Assembly: GCF_026914185.1 (NCBI RefSeq)
Contig: NC_070569.1
Span: forward strand, 2,976,001 to 3,040,000
Reading direction: 5' to 3'
DNA from: Puccinia triticina
Taxonomy: Eukaryota; Basidiomycota; Pucciniomycetes; Pucciniales; Pucciniaceae
DNA length: 64,000 bases
Shown here: positions 43,699-55,684 of the stretch, in pieces
Layout of the letters: each line of letters opens with the position of its first letter
How positions within the stretch are numbered: position 1 is the first letter of the stretch
The notes under the pieces: model-generated
Seen by the model: the letters and a program-made list of their open reading frames with translations, nothing else
What the model was told of the DNA's origin: nothing
Database searches by the model: none
Position numbers and translations under genes: made by a program

Positions 43699-43803
43699 GT
43701 GGGCCGCTACATTGCACTGCGCTAAACGGACACATCGCGCTAGCGTAGCGGCGCTTGTCGCAGCCCAATTATGATGTAGTGTTAGAGATTCTACGCCGCG
43801 GGC
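43699..43803. repeat. Partial copy of the 10,738-11,434 element family
   Basis: CAGTGGGCCGCTAC, CTAGCGTAGCGGCGCT, GTAGTGTTAG and TTCTACGCCGC follow each other as at 10,741-10,852. The rest of the element is missing. It begins AACAGTGGGCC, close to the full copy's end. Confidence 0.65.
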
Positions 43804-44450
43804 CCTATAATCAAATAGGGCCACAAAAAAGATATGGGCCCACGCAAATTCTCTTTGTCCACTGCAAGGGCTGTAATGACTGGTGAAAGTCAACCAACTG
43901 GGGTTGTGGTGTGCATGAGAGTTTGTGAAATCTTCCAAGGTGGGAAGGGTCATACAGGATGAGGCATTAGGGCTGGGTGTATTGAGCTGTATATACAGAT
44001 CTCAATAGGGACACTTGATCCTTTTCCCTATTAGGATGGTTAACAATCAAAATTCTTCAGTAACAGACCACTCACCAAACCGTCTTCTGAAATTCTGCCT
44101 GTCCTCCCACTTCTCAATAGTCTTGGTAGAGATTTGGATGTGATCCTACATTATAAGACTGCCACAAATATGCTTTTGAGAATGCAAGGGAAATTGTTTT
44201 TTGTCACTTCAAACTTGAGAACATCTTTTCTGAGGGTAATCAATTATTGAATGGCTTTTGGGGCGGGTTTGGGCACATTTTGAGTAAAAATTAGTTGACG
44301 GAAACCCCTCCGGTCCCCAGATCATGAGTGTGGGTGTGACAAGGAGGGTTGAGCTTTGGACAGCAGTTGCTGTTTGCACGGTGGAGGCTGCAGAATTGTG
44401 GGATGGCATCTTTAAATTTGAAAAGGGAGGGTGGGGTGGGCTTACACCCT
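43804..44450. other. No supported gene
   Basis: Mixed sequence ending at a Helitron-like terminus. GGGCCCTATAATCAAATAGGGCC is a short hairpin near 43,800-43,823. No ORF is convincing. Confidence 0.35.
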
Positions 44451-44478
44451 GCAGCGGCGTAGCCGCTTTGGCCTCTAG
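44451..44478 (+). mobile_element. Helitron-like 3' terminus (copy 3)
   Basis: Hairpin GCGGC-GTA-GCCGC, then TTTGGCCT, CTAG, next base T. It differs from copies 1 and 2 only in the loop and one base. The element lies to its left; its start is unknown, and the MULE-like element at 37.6-43.6 kb may be inside it or unrelated. Confidence 0.65.
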
Positions 44479-45278
44479 TTTGATATCTAATTTGCTTATT
44501 GATCTGATTGACTGGATGCAAGAAATCACCAAAAATACTGATTATTTATATTCAGTGATGAGGAGACCAATTGCCACCAAGGCATGTCAGAATACTCCCT
44601 TATCCGCTCACCACGCGCAATACAATCTCCGCAAGCTGCCTCGCTGGTGCAGGTTCGAACGTGCAGATCCGAAAATTACAGGTCCTTTCTTGGTTACAAC
44701 CAATCCATTCAGAATCCTGAACATGTGTTGTTTCTTGTACAGTGTGCAATGGCAAGGTGAACGGTATGTGTTATTCAGGCCGGGTAAACATGTCTGAACA
44801 ATTCAAGACACAAATACAATAGCTGGGCCTGCAAGTCAACGAGCCCAACCCCCCGATGAGAAGAGATCAGTGTGTGTTCACGATGTTGGAGTGAGAACAC
44901 TTACCTCAGAGCTGCCCCGCTGGAGCGGGTCCGGAAGCTTGTAAAATGAGATCTGTTCCGGGTTAGACCAATCCATTCCGAGCCTTAAACATGTCACGTC
45001 CATTAGCTGAGTGTGCGTCAGCGAGAACAAAGGTAAAGAAAGTATACAAGACTCATTTGTGTGATTGAGGTCCAGGTAAAAATTCCGACCAACAAGTAAA
45101 GTACAGGGTCTTTGCCAAGCTATGTACATAGTGCCAGAGCGAGCGTAACAAAGCCCGCGACACCGCGAAGCCGTAGGTGCAAGCGGGGCTGATGACTAAC
45201 GAGATTCTTGCGTGAGAGAATCTCAAAAATAACCGCAGGAATTCTTTTCCTCCAGATATAGAATAGGGGGGTCCACGC

Positions 45279-45605
45279 AACGGTGAAACAGTACGGTACA
45301 TGTATTGGTATTTTTTTTGAGTCCAATACATGTATTGGTATTGGATCAAGTCACCAAACCAATACAATCCATGGTATTGTATTGCCAATACATTCTGATA
45401 CAATACAATACAAGTGTATTGCTGGGAGGGGCCATTGGATTGAGCGCCAATTGCCCAGAAAAGGTGTTGTTTTTTTAGATACAACATCACCGTATTGTAT
45501 CTTTTTTTCAATACAATACATGGTATTGAATTCTGATGTATCAAAAAAACAATACTATACGTAGTATTGGCCAATACCAATCCCGTATTGTATTGTTTCA
45601 CCGTT
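45279..45605. mobile_element. Non-autonomous TIR element, word CAATAC/GTATTG (327 bp)
   Basis: Inverted ends AACGGTGAAACAGTAC and AACGGTGAAACAATAC (read inward) are flanked by GGTCCACGC and GGTTCACGC, a 9-bp repeat with one mismatch. The interior is packed with CAATAC, GTATTG and ATACAATAC. The outer AACGGTG equals the right end of the element at 10,738-11,434. Confidence 0.8.
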
Positions 45606-45658
45606 GGTTCACGCTAGCCTGATTTCAAAATCAGTCTACAAACCTTGCTGAAAATTGA

Positions 45659-46015
45659 TAAGGTTCCGATCCGGAGAAATCCGGAAACCCCGCAGGCCGG
45701 ATCAGGGTTTGGGATTGAGCTCGACAGATCCGGAATCCGGTCGGATAGTGAAAAGCACTCCAAAAGCAAGATTTATGCGGGTAAACCTCAGGAAACACCC
45801 AAAAATAGGGTCTTTTCTTGGGGAATACCCATCAAACCCACATGAATCGGGAACTCTACCGGGGAATCCCCGGCATACCCAATCAAATTGGCACTTTTTT
45901 TGGGAAATGCCCCTTGCTTTCAGATCCGGGAAAATCCGGCCAGATTCCGGATAAGACCAGGGTCAGGGTGCGGGATGGGTGATATCCGGCTCCGGGGCAC
46001 CGAATCGGAACCTTA
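45659..46015. mobile_element. Non-autonomous TIR element, word ATCCGG/CCGGAT (357 bp)
   Basis: A perfect 8-bp duplication AAAATTGA (45651-45658, 46016-46023) flanks inverted ends TAAGGTTCCGATCCGG and TAAGGTTCCGATTCGG. GATCCGG, ATCCGG and CCGGAT recur throughout. It lies 53 bp from the preceding element. Confidence 0.83.
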
Positions 46016-46849
46016 AAAATTGATGGCTGCTCATGCAGGTCAATGCAAGGATATTCTGGAAAATAAATAGAGTTCTCAGCAAGACCTCCCCTGTAAAGGC
46101 CTTGCTGAAGGAAATGCTTGTGCAGTATTTTTTTAAGTTTATGCAGGAAGTGTGCATGAGATTTCAAACCAAACGTGAAAAGCAGTCAAAATCAGGCTAA
46201 CATGAACCCCCCTAATAGCAAATACACCCACTGCTTTCAAAAATTCATCCCAGCTGAGCGCTGGCATCTTGTCTCCAATGCTACATAGGCAGCTTCTCTC
46301 CATTGTATTTCATTGGTTTTTTACCTTTTTTTGAAAACAGGGACTTCTTGAAGACTTGTCCAACTTTTACAGTTTTGTCTCCTGTCTAAATTAAATGTTA
46401 ATTAATCACATGCCTGCTTTGCCAGTAAGCGGCCAAGCATCTCAAATGTTTATGTTTTTTTAGGCATGAGGGGGATGGATTACCCAAATTCTGAATACGC
46501 AGTTTGATTCATAGCCAATTACCGGGAGTGTAGCGGGAGGTGATCATGTCCAAGGAGCCGCGGGCCCATGACATGCCTGCCTGATGCCCGCCCAGGGCAT
46601 TCCCGCCGGCGCAGAGGCGTAGCGGCGGAGAACGCGCGGCGCGCAGCCAAGGAGCTGCGGCAAGGGCGGCAAACCTAAAGGGAAACCAACCGGTACCGGC
46701 GAGAAGTCCGGCGCCACCGTCTGAGTTAAACCTTATCAAGGGAAACCCATCCGACCCTCGTTGCCGCCGAACCGCAAGAACAAAAAGAAGGAAGAAAAAT
46801 TTGATCTCGACGTGATAAGTAATTTTCCTTTAGAAACGGCGCAGAAGAG

Positions 46850-48609
46850 ATGGCAAGCTCAATCAAGCAGGCGACAGCAATCATAAAGAGGATAGCCGGG
46901 ATCGCGGCGCAGAACGAAGTGGGCACGGAAGATCCCCCGGTGGCATTGCAGGAGGAAGAAGACGAGGTGCCAGACTTGAACCCCCCAAAGAAAGGGAAGA
47001 AAGGATCGTCTGTAAAGGAAGCGCCTCGGAAGATAACGACCAGATCAACGTCAAAGGCCCCGGAGGACACACCGCAACAGGTTGAAAGGCAACCAGGAGA
47101 CCTCGATGGATGGAAGACCTTGCTAGGGACTGTTGGAGGACCAAAAGGAAAAAGAGGTAAGTGATCGATGATTACCGCTGAGAGGAACCAGAGGAAGGAA
47201 AAGGGAACTGAGCAAGGATACGCCTTACCGCTATCAGCTGCCAATCCAGAGGAATCCACCAGTACACCGCTGATCGATCAGGGAAGAAAGAAAAGAGACC
47301 GACCTGGTCCAGGTACGTTGTCAGATCGTAAAGGAATCCTAAGGAATTACCTGCAAGGACTAACCTGGATTGGCTTACCCCACCAGGATTAAATCCAGTT
47401 GAAACGGAAGCGGTGCCAGCTGAATCAACGGCCGCAGACGCGGTGCCCCCGTGGAAAATCCAACAGAAGTTGGTCGCGATGGTGGAGTGGGCTATGAAAG
47501 CGGAAGCGGAGGGCGACTCGGTCATGGCAAGCCGCCTCTACGATATAGGTGCAGGCCTGGGGAGGGCACTACCAAGAACAACCCAGGCATCAGCAAGTCC
47601 AGCCGCGACCCCCCCCCCCCCCCCCCCCCCACCCATCCCAGGGCTCAAGGTACCGGTCCCACCCTCCAACAAGATTGACCTGACCGGCGAAGTCAAAGAG
47701 TCATTCCTTCCAACCAAGCCCAAAACTAATGGACCCGCAGCATCAGCGGGGACCTTGATATGCGACAAATCAGCCGTCCCAACGTCGGTCAATGTAGGCC
47801 TCACCCCCTTCTTTCAGAAAAACTTGGAAGAGCTAGGGGAACCGCTCCCGTTGACCATTTTCAACAAAGAATGGCAAGATAAGGCCATTATGCATTACGC
47901 GGAGAAGAGACCAAAAGCAGAAGAGAACGGCTCCGATCGGCTACGCTATACAGGTTATCCGTACCCAAACAAGTATTGCCAGACGTATAACGAGTGGTTG
48001 GTTAACCACCAGGGTTTCTACACCACACTCTTGAAAGTCTAGACCGAAGCCCACAAGATGTTTGCCGGATGGCTGGTCGTCCACAAGAACCACTGCGACG
48101 CCATCATTATCCGGGACGGGTACATGACCGGACTGCGCTACGACATACAGGTCAGAGCAAACGCACTGGCGCATCAAGTGAGGCTTGGAGACGGTAGAGA
48201 GTCGGTGGCAAACATATCAGTGTATAGAGAAGATGTGGTGAGGAAAGCATGCGGAAAGGCACGGAAATTTGAAGAGACCAATTTCCCGGACAATCCGTAC
48301 TCAGCAGGTGGCAGACGCTTTGGATGGGACCCAACGACCGGCCAACCCAAATCTAAAGGCGACAACGGAGCGAACGCACTCCCGTTGCACCTACGCCAAC
48401 CTGAGACTCGTCAGCTCGACGGGAAGCATATGATCCAGCAGCGACAAGCCTCCCCGGAACCATCGAAAGGGCAGTCCATTTCTAACCTGGACGCCGCGGG
48501 GAGGTCTAACGGGAGAACAGGGTTCTCCATTGTAGCAGCCCGGGTGGGTTCCACCCGTGCTTCCCGCGCGTCCCTGCCGCTAGGCAGGGGGCCTAAAGTA
48601 GCTGCGTAA
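46850..48609 (+). pseudogene. DIRS-like element, gag-like ORF, + strand copy
   Basis: Open pieces at 46850-47164, about 47168-47320 and 47389-48609. GTAAGT at 47,158 and GTACGT at 47,314 look like splice donors, and CACCAG before 47,389 an acceptor, so the gene may be spliced. The third piece has a Pro run encoded by a run of C (about 47,611) and then PLPLTIFNKEWQDKA, YPYPNKYCQTYNEWL, HKNHCDAI and GLRYDIQVRANAL, which align with the minus-strand gag-like ORF at 52.8-54.3 kb. A TAG at 48040-48042 interrupts it in frame, at a position where the other copy reads through. The function is assumed to be nucleocapsid-like from position. No RT follows in this copy. Confidence 0.65.
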
Positions 48610-49040
48610 CTACAGCCGGTCCTTAGGGGTCCCGGCCTAGTTTGTCTAGTAGTTACTTGTCTACTGCTTACATAGAGAGAGCCCCGGAAGTCAGGGAGTG
48701 ACTTCCCAAGACTCTCGTGTGTGGGTCGGGGGAGGATTGATCCCCGATCACTTGTGCTGCGTTCTCGCAGCGCTTCTCTCATACAAAGTCCTCCGGGAGG
48801 GAGGACCTGTCAGGGAGAAGTTCCTGAGGGAGGAGAAGGCAGCTGACCGGATCCTCCCGGAGCAGAAAGACCCCGGAGGGTGTGAGGGTAAAGGCGCTAG
48901 ACCCACCACTCCAGTTTGGCATAAACTGGAGCCCGGCGCCTATACTGAGTCTGCTCCTTCCCGAAGAGTGACAAGTAGATGACACAGGGAGGTCGATGAA
49001 GGGGAGAGGATGCATTGCATCAAGGGAGAAGGGAACTAGG
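48610..49040. other. Intergenic region between convergent DIRS ORFs
   Basis: GC-rich sequence with several short inverted repeats (GGAAGTCAGGGAGTGACTTCC near 48,687, CTCCGGGAGG near 48,790, CCAGTTTGGCATAAACTGG near 48,910). It could hold the internal repeats that DIRS-type elements use in place of LTRs, but I could not match it to terminal sequences. Confidence 0.35.
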
Positions 49041-49044
49041 CCGC

Positions 49045-49950
49045 CTAGCATCGTTTTAGTTCTCGCAGAACGTTGCTAGTGTTGGCGCTTTCTCTGTCAG
49101 GGTATCCTCGGATGTACAACTTGTAGCAATCCGACTCCCATCGGCCGAGCCGGCAGAGGTTGTCCTTGCGGATCCCGGTCGCGTGGAAGAAAGAGGTCCC
49201 TCCGACCCGGAAGGAGCGCCCTGAGATCCCTGAGCCACCATTTCCGTTCCAGAATTGGGTCAAAGCACGGGTTGCAGAGGACTTGGTGATGTGGACTCTT
49301 GTCCCAGCGTCCCAGTATCCGTACAATGCGGTGTCATGTTCAGCGGCGTCTCAGGTCAGTCTTCCGAGGGCAAGGATTGGGCCTATCACGAATTTCCCGG
49401 ATGATAGGTGGATTCCTTGGGTCACTCCTGGGCTGGTAGCCTTGGCCCCTCTCATAGTCTAGACGACCCTCTCCTTGGGTCCAACGACCTGGAACTGGAC
49501 GTCGCGGACGAGGATAGACGCTGATCCACGGAGGGGACCGGACTTGTTGTTGTACGCGAGTTCACCGAGGTAGGCCAATCCCCAGAAAGCCACGATACAT
49601 AAGTTGAAGAGGGCCTTCTGGAACTCGGTCTCGTTAACCCATGCGGACGTGGTATACATCCTCTGCCGACAGAGGTAGGGGGAAGGGGATGCGGCTGGAG
49701 CTTCCCGCAAACTTGGAATACTTTTCCCACAGCGGAGTTATAGCAAGCCAGGGTGTTCCACCTGTACCCAGGAAGAAAATGCTTGTCCTGAGTGGAGGGC
49801 TCCCTGGGGGAGGAGCCCCTCTTGGCGAGAGTTGTCAGACTGTCCAGAGGTCGGAGGATGACATATCTCGGAGGTGGTCCGCCTGGGAGCGGCTCTCCTT
49901 GGGAGGGAGGGGCGCAGAGGGGAACAGTTTTATATTACGCGTGAGAGGGG
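49045..49950 (-). pseudogene. DIRS-type tyrosine recombinase
   Basis: Minus-strand pieces in order: GYRWNTLACYNSAVGKVFQ (near 49,760) and AFWGLAYLGELAYNNKSG (core-binding part), then the catalytic part RSFRVGGTSFFHATGI, LCRLGRWESDCYKLYIRGY. The Arg of the H-x-x-R box, the GRW and the terminal Tyr of CYKLY are present; the first residue of the box is Arg rather than His in GRSFR. One frameshift (near 49,710) and two in-frame stops (49,459 TAG; about 49,355 TGA) break it. Tyrosine recombinases replace integrase in DIRS, Ngaro and PAT elements and insert a circular DNA intermediate. It runs towards the + strand gag-like ORF. Confidence 0.75.
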
Positions 49951-49969
49951 GAAATCGGGAGACCTGAAA

Positions 49970-51125
49970 CAACCACTGAAGCAAGGAGGAAACATTGACG
50001 AGGGGGGGGAAGGAGATAGTGATCTAAAACATGTTTACACCTGAAATATCCTATTCTCCAGGTCCCACGGCACTACTACCGCCACCTGGAACTGCTGTGG
50101 TAAGCCAATCCTGATCTACCCAGAAAACCAGCAACCATCAATCACAAGGCTGTCACACCTCAAGACTAAATCCCATACCTCTGGCCCCCTTGTCAGCAAA
50201 TCCCAAGGCCCTCAACATCCCCACTCAATGGTCATACCCTGGATAATAGTATTCCCTCTTCCCACACTCCCCCTCTCTTGGATAAACCCTCTCCCTAGTC
50301 TCAAACATCTACCCAGATCACATGTTACCCCCTTCTTCTAGTGTTTCCTTAGAACCATGTGCTCAAAGATGTATAAGCACCCTTGAAACCCATCACCCTC
50401 CAAACCCAACATGATACACATTATACTAGACATATCCCCAAACCCCACCTAGATTATTTCTCCCTGAAACACTTCCTGCAACGCTTCCTGAAACACCTAA
50501 CTCCTCCTATCTTCAATCCCTAGATGACTTCTTCCTGAAACACTTCCTGAAACACTTCCTGAAACACTTCCTGAAACCCCTAACTGCTCCTATCTTAGAT
50601 CATAGAATATTCTACCCCTGTTATGTCTCACATATCCCCTCCTCCAACTAGGAAGATTGCACCATAGCCCCCAGAAGATGGCATCATCCCCACCCACTAT
50701 TACACCATCATGTGACTCCTTGACCCACTACTCTGACCACATGGCGGTTTCACCCTATAGAAGTAGAATGTTCTATGCTTCCCTTCAGGTTATCCTTGTT
50801 TCATCATAGCTCCTCTTTCTTGTGTATATAAAATGGGTTGTTTTCCTCTTCATTTGTTCCCCATCAGATCCTGTCAAAGTAATTCAGATCACTGGTCACC
50901 TATCATTAGCCTTGCTTATGCCAATAAATCAGATTGGACAAGCTTGTTATCTGTGTACAAAATATTAGATTAGTAGAAAAGTAACCCTCAAGAAATACCT
51001 CAAGAATCCTCTATAGCCACACCTTTCCATAAGAGTCCACACTCTTATATCTTTTTCTTGTTCCCAGAGAGGCAGCCCATTAAAGCACCATTCCCTCTCC
51101 AGCTCTATTCATCCCAAGAGTAGTT
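49970..51125. repeat. AT/C-rich insert with LTR-like signals
   Basis: Composition changes sharply from the flanking GC-rich DIRS sequence. It has a 12-bp tandem CTTCCTGAAACA (about 50,465-50,575, several copies), a TATA box (GTATATAAAA at about 50,823) and AATAAA near 50,930. A promoter and polyadenylation signal in this order suggest a solo LTR, but clean ends and a target duplication were not found. It separates the RT-RNase H frame from the recombinase. Confidence 0.45.
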
Positions 51126-52675
51126 CCACACTGCTTGTCGTGTTTTGAGCGGTCTCCACGTGATAAAGCGTCCGCGGTGTTTTCTTTGGATGTGACACGT
51201 CTGGAGACAATGTCGATTTCCATGTCTACCAGCATCTTCTGGATGATTTTCCACTCCTCGTTCACGGCCGGGTGTTTGGATTTCTGTTGTAGGATGACTG
51301 TCTCGGTCGTAGTGTTGTCCGTCCAGACTATTAGAGTCTTACCCGGTCGGACACCCAGCTCTTGTAGGAGGAGGAGACCTAGCCGTATCGCTACGGTTTC
51401 TAACCATGCAATGTCCCTTTTTGGTTCGGGTCCTTTATCCCAGCCCTGCACTAGCTGGAATTGGGCCCACCTTCTGCCGACCAGGACTCCTATACCAAAG
51501 CCGGTAGATGCGTCACCCACCCACCCAATTTCAGTAGGGTCTGGGTTTTGTATCATTCTTGTCTCCTTATATTGGAGTAGGGTTGATAGCCAGTATTCGA
51601 GGTCTGCCCTGGCATCCTTGGGGAGTGTGCAGTCTGTCCTTCGGTATATCCAACCATTCATCCACCGGTACAAGCTATTGAGGTAGCACCTCAATTGTGG
51701 GAGGATATACAACACGTGGTTCAGGCGACCTGCTAACTGCTCGACTTGAGCAAACAAGAATTCTGCGTCGGGGGCGAGGAACGCTTTGACTTGCTGCACC
51801 CGTTGGTATTTTTTGTCATCTGGGAGGCGGACGGTTTTCTTCGTAGCGTTCCAGATGAAACCGATATACTTCTGTTCTTCCTTGAATGGGGAGAACTTGG
51901 TCGCGTTTGTTTTGACGCCGAGTTGTTCCGATTGTGCTACGATGTGATCCATCTCTGCCGTTGAGTGGAGTGTTTTGACGAACAGGTTGTCATCTACCCA
52001 TCTAAAGATATTGATGAGGTCGAACTCGCTTTTCATGAGTTCTTTCCAGGCGTCCGCCGGTCTACCAAATGAGCCGCATCCCGCTACTCCTCCGAACGCG
52101 ATGCGGGTGTCAATAAGGATTCCGCCGTTGAAATCCTTAACCATGAGGTAGCGCCATTGGCTTTTGGCCGTTGGGATTTGGTGATACGCCTTTTCCCAGT
52201 CAAAAATTGCCAGGAGAAGGGGTTGTTTTTGGCTGCGGAAGAATTTTGAGGTCGCCTCAAAATTGTCCCACGTTGTGATGTAGTCAAGTTTGTCTACGAA
52301 TGAGTTGACGGATGGGATCCTTGGGTCATTCCTGGGGAACGACAGGTCGTTTATTGGTTGAACTGATCCATCTCCGTTTATTGCGGCTCCAAGGGGATTA
52401 GTTCAGAAAAATCCGTAGCGCTCCATCAGTTGATTGTGAGTGAATGGCCCAAACATCCTACCCGCTGCAATCTCCTTGGCGATTGTGGATTCAATCTTTT
52501 CTCTCGCTAAGAGAGCCCCTTGGTGGTTTGGTGGCGTGTAATACGGGACGCCTGGGCCTAGGTCATGGTCTGGAATGCCTTGGTGGAAGCCTTCCTGGAA
52601 GCCGCGGACGACGTCGCTATATTCCTCGAACAGGCCTGCTTGAAGCAGGGCTTCCCTCCATTCATCTATGTTCAT
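51080..52675 (-). pseudogene. DIRS-like reverse transcriptase-RNase H, minus copy
   Basis: From 52675 the frame reads through YYTPPNH and LLAREKIE to a TGA at about 52,411 where the + copy has Arg, then NGDGSVQPINDLSFP, IFDWEKAYHQIP carrying the first catalytic Asp, FGRPADAW, and FRWVDDNLFV, the active box as VDD. RNase H follows: GWVGDASTGFGIGVL, LETVAIRLGLLLL, WTDNTT, then SKENTADALSRG. The enzyme would copy element RNA into DNA. The frame ends shortly after, where unrelated sequence begins. The stop is consistent with CGA-to-TGA. Otherwise the domain is open over 440 codons. Confidence 0.85.
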
Positions 52676-52816
52676 TTCGCATGTTACCCTTGTTGGCCAT
52701 GTCAGGGGCGTTGGGTTGCCTTTTTGGGGCCTCAGACTCTCACATGGCTCTTGGGGGACTGGGAACTCAGTTGTCCTGCGACGAGCGGGGGTTCAAGAAT
52801 CGCGCATGTCAGAGAT

Positions 52817-54689
52817 TTAATGATTTCCATTGCTCATGCGTCTCAGATGTGATAAGGAGAAAAGGAAAAAGGGTAACAACGTAGGGAAGGGAGAGAGGGG
52901 GGGCACAAGTGACAAAAAGATGAGAGAGATTAGAGAAATGGCGTAAGAAAAAAGGGGGGGGGAGATGGGGAAGGGGGGAGTGAGGGACCAAAAAAAAAAG
53001 AAGAACAGGGAGTGGCGGGTAGTTCGTCCTCCGGGGTTTTGGATCGCCCTAAAAGGGTGCCGTTCTAACGGTCCGTGCAGAGGAGTTAGAGCTTGGGTTT
53101 CTGGAGGGAGGAGGGGGGGGGAGGAGGAAAGGGACGATGCTGAGGAAAAACGGGGTACCCACTGGTCTCTGTTGCTGTTTCTGACGCTTCCACCTGTGTG
53201 GTTTGGGTTGAAATGGTTCCCCTTGTACCCGCTACCGGGGGGGCCTCTGCCTTGGTCGGGCTTGGGGGGTAGGGACGAGTGTCCTTGGCCCAAGTTGGTC
53301 CTGTCTTCCTGCGTTCCTTTTGGTTGCGGTTTGGTTTTGGGTGGATTGGGTTGGGTTGGGGGATTGTTCTTGGCTGGTCTTGAGGGTTGGATTCCTTTCA
53401 AGGGATCGCCTCCGACCTTCCCTTCTCCTATCGCGTACGGGTTGTCCGCGAGCCCGATCTCATTGAAGTCTCTGCAAGTTGAGATTGCTTCGTCTGCTGT
53501 CTCCTGTTTGAATTGGGAGATATCAGAGAAGGATTCTTCCCCGTTTTCTTCTACTCGGAATGCGAAGGCGTTATTCCAAATCCTGATATCGTAACGGAGG
53601 GCTACCATGAAGCCCCTTTTCCTGTGGAGCCGGTCGCAATGCTCCTTGTGGGCTAGGATCCAGCTGGCCAGGACCGGATAGTTGTATCTATCTCGCATCG
53701 TTAAGTGGAAACAACGGTGGTTCAAAGTCCAGTCGGAAAAACTTTGGGAAAATTCATCCGGGACGGGGAATCCGTGGTGTCGGAGGCCTTTCTCTGCGGC
53801 GGTTTCTTTGATTTTTGGTCGATTCTTCGAGTGCTCGGCTAGAGCTCTTTCCTGCCACTCCCTATTGAAGATTGTTAGGGGGAGGGGTCCTTTGCACTTG
53901 AGGAGCAATTTGTGGAAGTAGGGGGGAAAACCGCCATCGTCATGCGAGTTGGATTGGCCAGCAATGAACTTGACCGTTCGGACCTGGGTTGTATCGGCCG
54001 CCTCTGCCGGTCTCTTCTGGGGGATGGATAGCATTTGGGGGGCGGGGACGTTAACGCTCAGAGTCGCCACTTTAGGATTGACGGCTGGTATCGCCGTTTT
54101 GGGGTTGCCGGTCTTCCTGTCTGCCAAGACGGCTTTGTACATTTTCATGTACCGCTCTACTCCTGCCTCGTCTCCGGTCTTCTCAGCCTTGATGATCTTG
54201 GCCATTAGGATGGATCGGGCTTCCCTGTTGAATTCGGCTTCCGACAACTCCTCGACATCAACAACAAGTGGGTTGGCCTTGGCTGCGACTGGGTCTAACA
54301 AGGGAGCTGTGGTTTCCGTCAGTTTACTGACGTGCTGCTACTCCGCTTTCCTATTTGTGTACAGGCTTACCGCTTGTGGGATCAAGGATCTCTGCGATTT
54401 CTGGGTCCCTGAGTAGACCTCCTGGGCTCTCCTCTTGGGCCGGTTCGCTTCTCGGAGCGGCTGGGGAGTTTTTTGCTGAGGCTCGGGTGACCACCTTGCT
54501 CTTCGTGACCTTTACCGCCTTGGTCGGTTTCGGGGTCGGACCTGTGGCTTGGGACGATGCGCCTTGCGGGTTTGCATCTGCGTCCGGCTCTTGGGATTGG
54601 GTGGGTGGTTGGGCCGTTTGGCTACCCTCATCCGCCACAGGGGCGGCTTTCACGCTATTCGTCGTGTCTTGGATGTTTAGTCCGGACAT
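52817..54689 (-). pseudogene. DIRS-like gag-like ORF, minus copy
   Basis: Two open pieces, 54689-54351 and 54301-52817 (494 codons). The second has PLPLTIFNREWQERA, HHGFPVPDEFSQSF, HKEHCDRLH and ALRYDIRIWNNAF, shared with the + copy. The first is Ala/Pro/Thr-rich and ends near GTAAGC. A short spliced intron is possible, but the frames did not join cleanly by eye. The C-terminal 70 codons run into low-complexity Phe/Pro sequence and are probably beyond the true end. It lies immediately upstream of the RT frame on the same strand. Confidence 0.65.
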
Positions 54690-55684
54690 TTTGCGACTAT
54701 CAATGTTTGTGGGGACGGATGGAGATCAAGGAGGAAGGCTGAGTAAGCGACTGAGAGAGATTATGTGTTGGTGGGGACTTGTTTGGGTCGAAAGTTTGTT
54801 TTTGGGAACGTACTATTACGAGAGTTTGTGTGAGAAAGTGGTCTTGCAAAAGAAAAGGCTTTTGCAAAAGAAAAGAAAGGAAAAAGGCTTAGATCTGGAA
54901 TGGTGGGAGCGAGTGGGGGAGCGCTGGGCAATCCTAGGATCTTGGCGATGGGGAGACTGGGAGATGGGGAGCTTGGGAGGAAAGGAGCGAGCTCTGAGGG
55001 GGAAGGGAGGGACCCTGAGGCTTCTGAGACACGACCTCCCCTGGTTCCCTGTACTCGCTATCTCCGGCGCCTCCTGAGCACGAGCTTCTATGTACAGCTT
55101 GTCGGCGTCCATCTCGTGCGTAGGGGCTTAGCGCGTACAGGGAGGGCTGGACGGTTCCATGGACTCCACCCACCTCCCGCTGCGCTCCCGGTAACACAAC
55201 AGAAAAAGGTAATCAGGGAGGCCAGCAGCAGACCCAAGGAGGGTATAAAGGCAGCCGGTACAACCCTCGTCACAACGATCGCGATGGAGGGCCGGGACGG
55301 CGGTAGAGAAAGCGGCCGAGGCAGGAATTATTAGTAGGCTACTCTCCAATCCAATCTCGCCTTTTCCCTTATGGACCAAAGGAAATGTCAATCCCCAGCT
55401 AGAGCCTCCCCCCCCCCCCCCCCCCTATCCCGAACTCGTGGCCCTCTTTTGTCTTCCTCAATTGTTTTGAGCAATGTTATGAAACGATCCAATGTTATAT
55501 GATTGATTCTAATGTGAGAACCTGTTTTGAACACAGCGGAGAGTGCCCCAAGGATTATAGTGGCACTGAAGAGAGTGAGCACGAGCAAAGAGAAGAAGAA
55601 AGGATGAGCGAGAGGACGCTGAGAGGAGCGAATAGGGTCCTGACGCAGGAGTGGCCAGTCTGGCCAAGAAGCGTATTGTGTGAG
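54690..55684. other. Spacer between divergent DIRS blocks
   Basis: Separates the minus gag-like ORF from the + RT. It contains a poly-C run (about 55,409-55,425), TATA-like sequence on the minus strand (about 55,240) and an open + stretch from 55,499 that continues into the RT, so the + RT frame has no stop for 60 codons upstream of its first likely ATG. No independent gene is supported. Confidence 0.4.

Noticed and set aside
52965..53594. 209-codon + ORF opposite the gag-like gene
   Set aside because: Antisense shadow of the gag-like ORF, with Trp/Gly-rich composition from the complementary C-rich strand.
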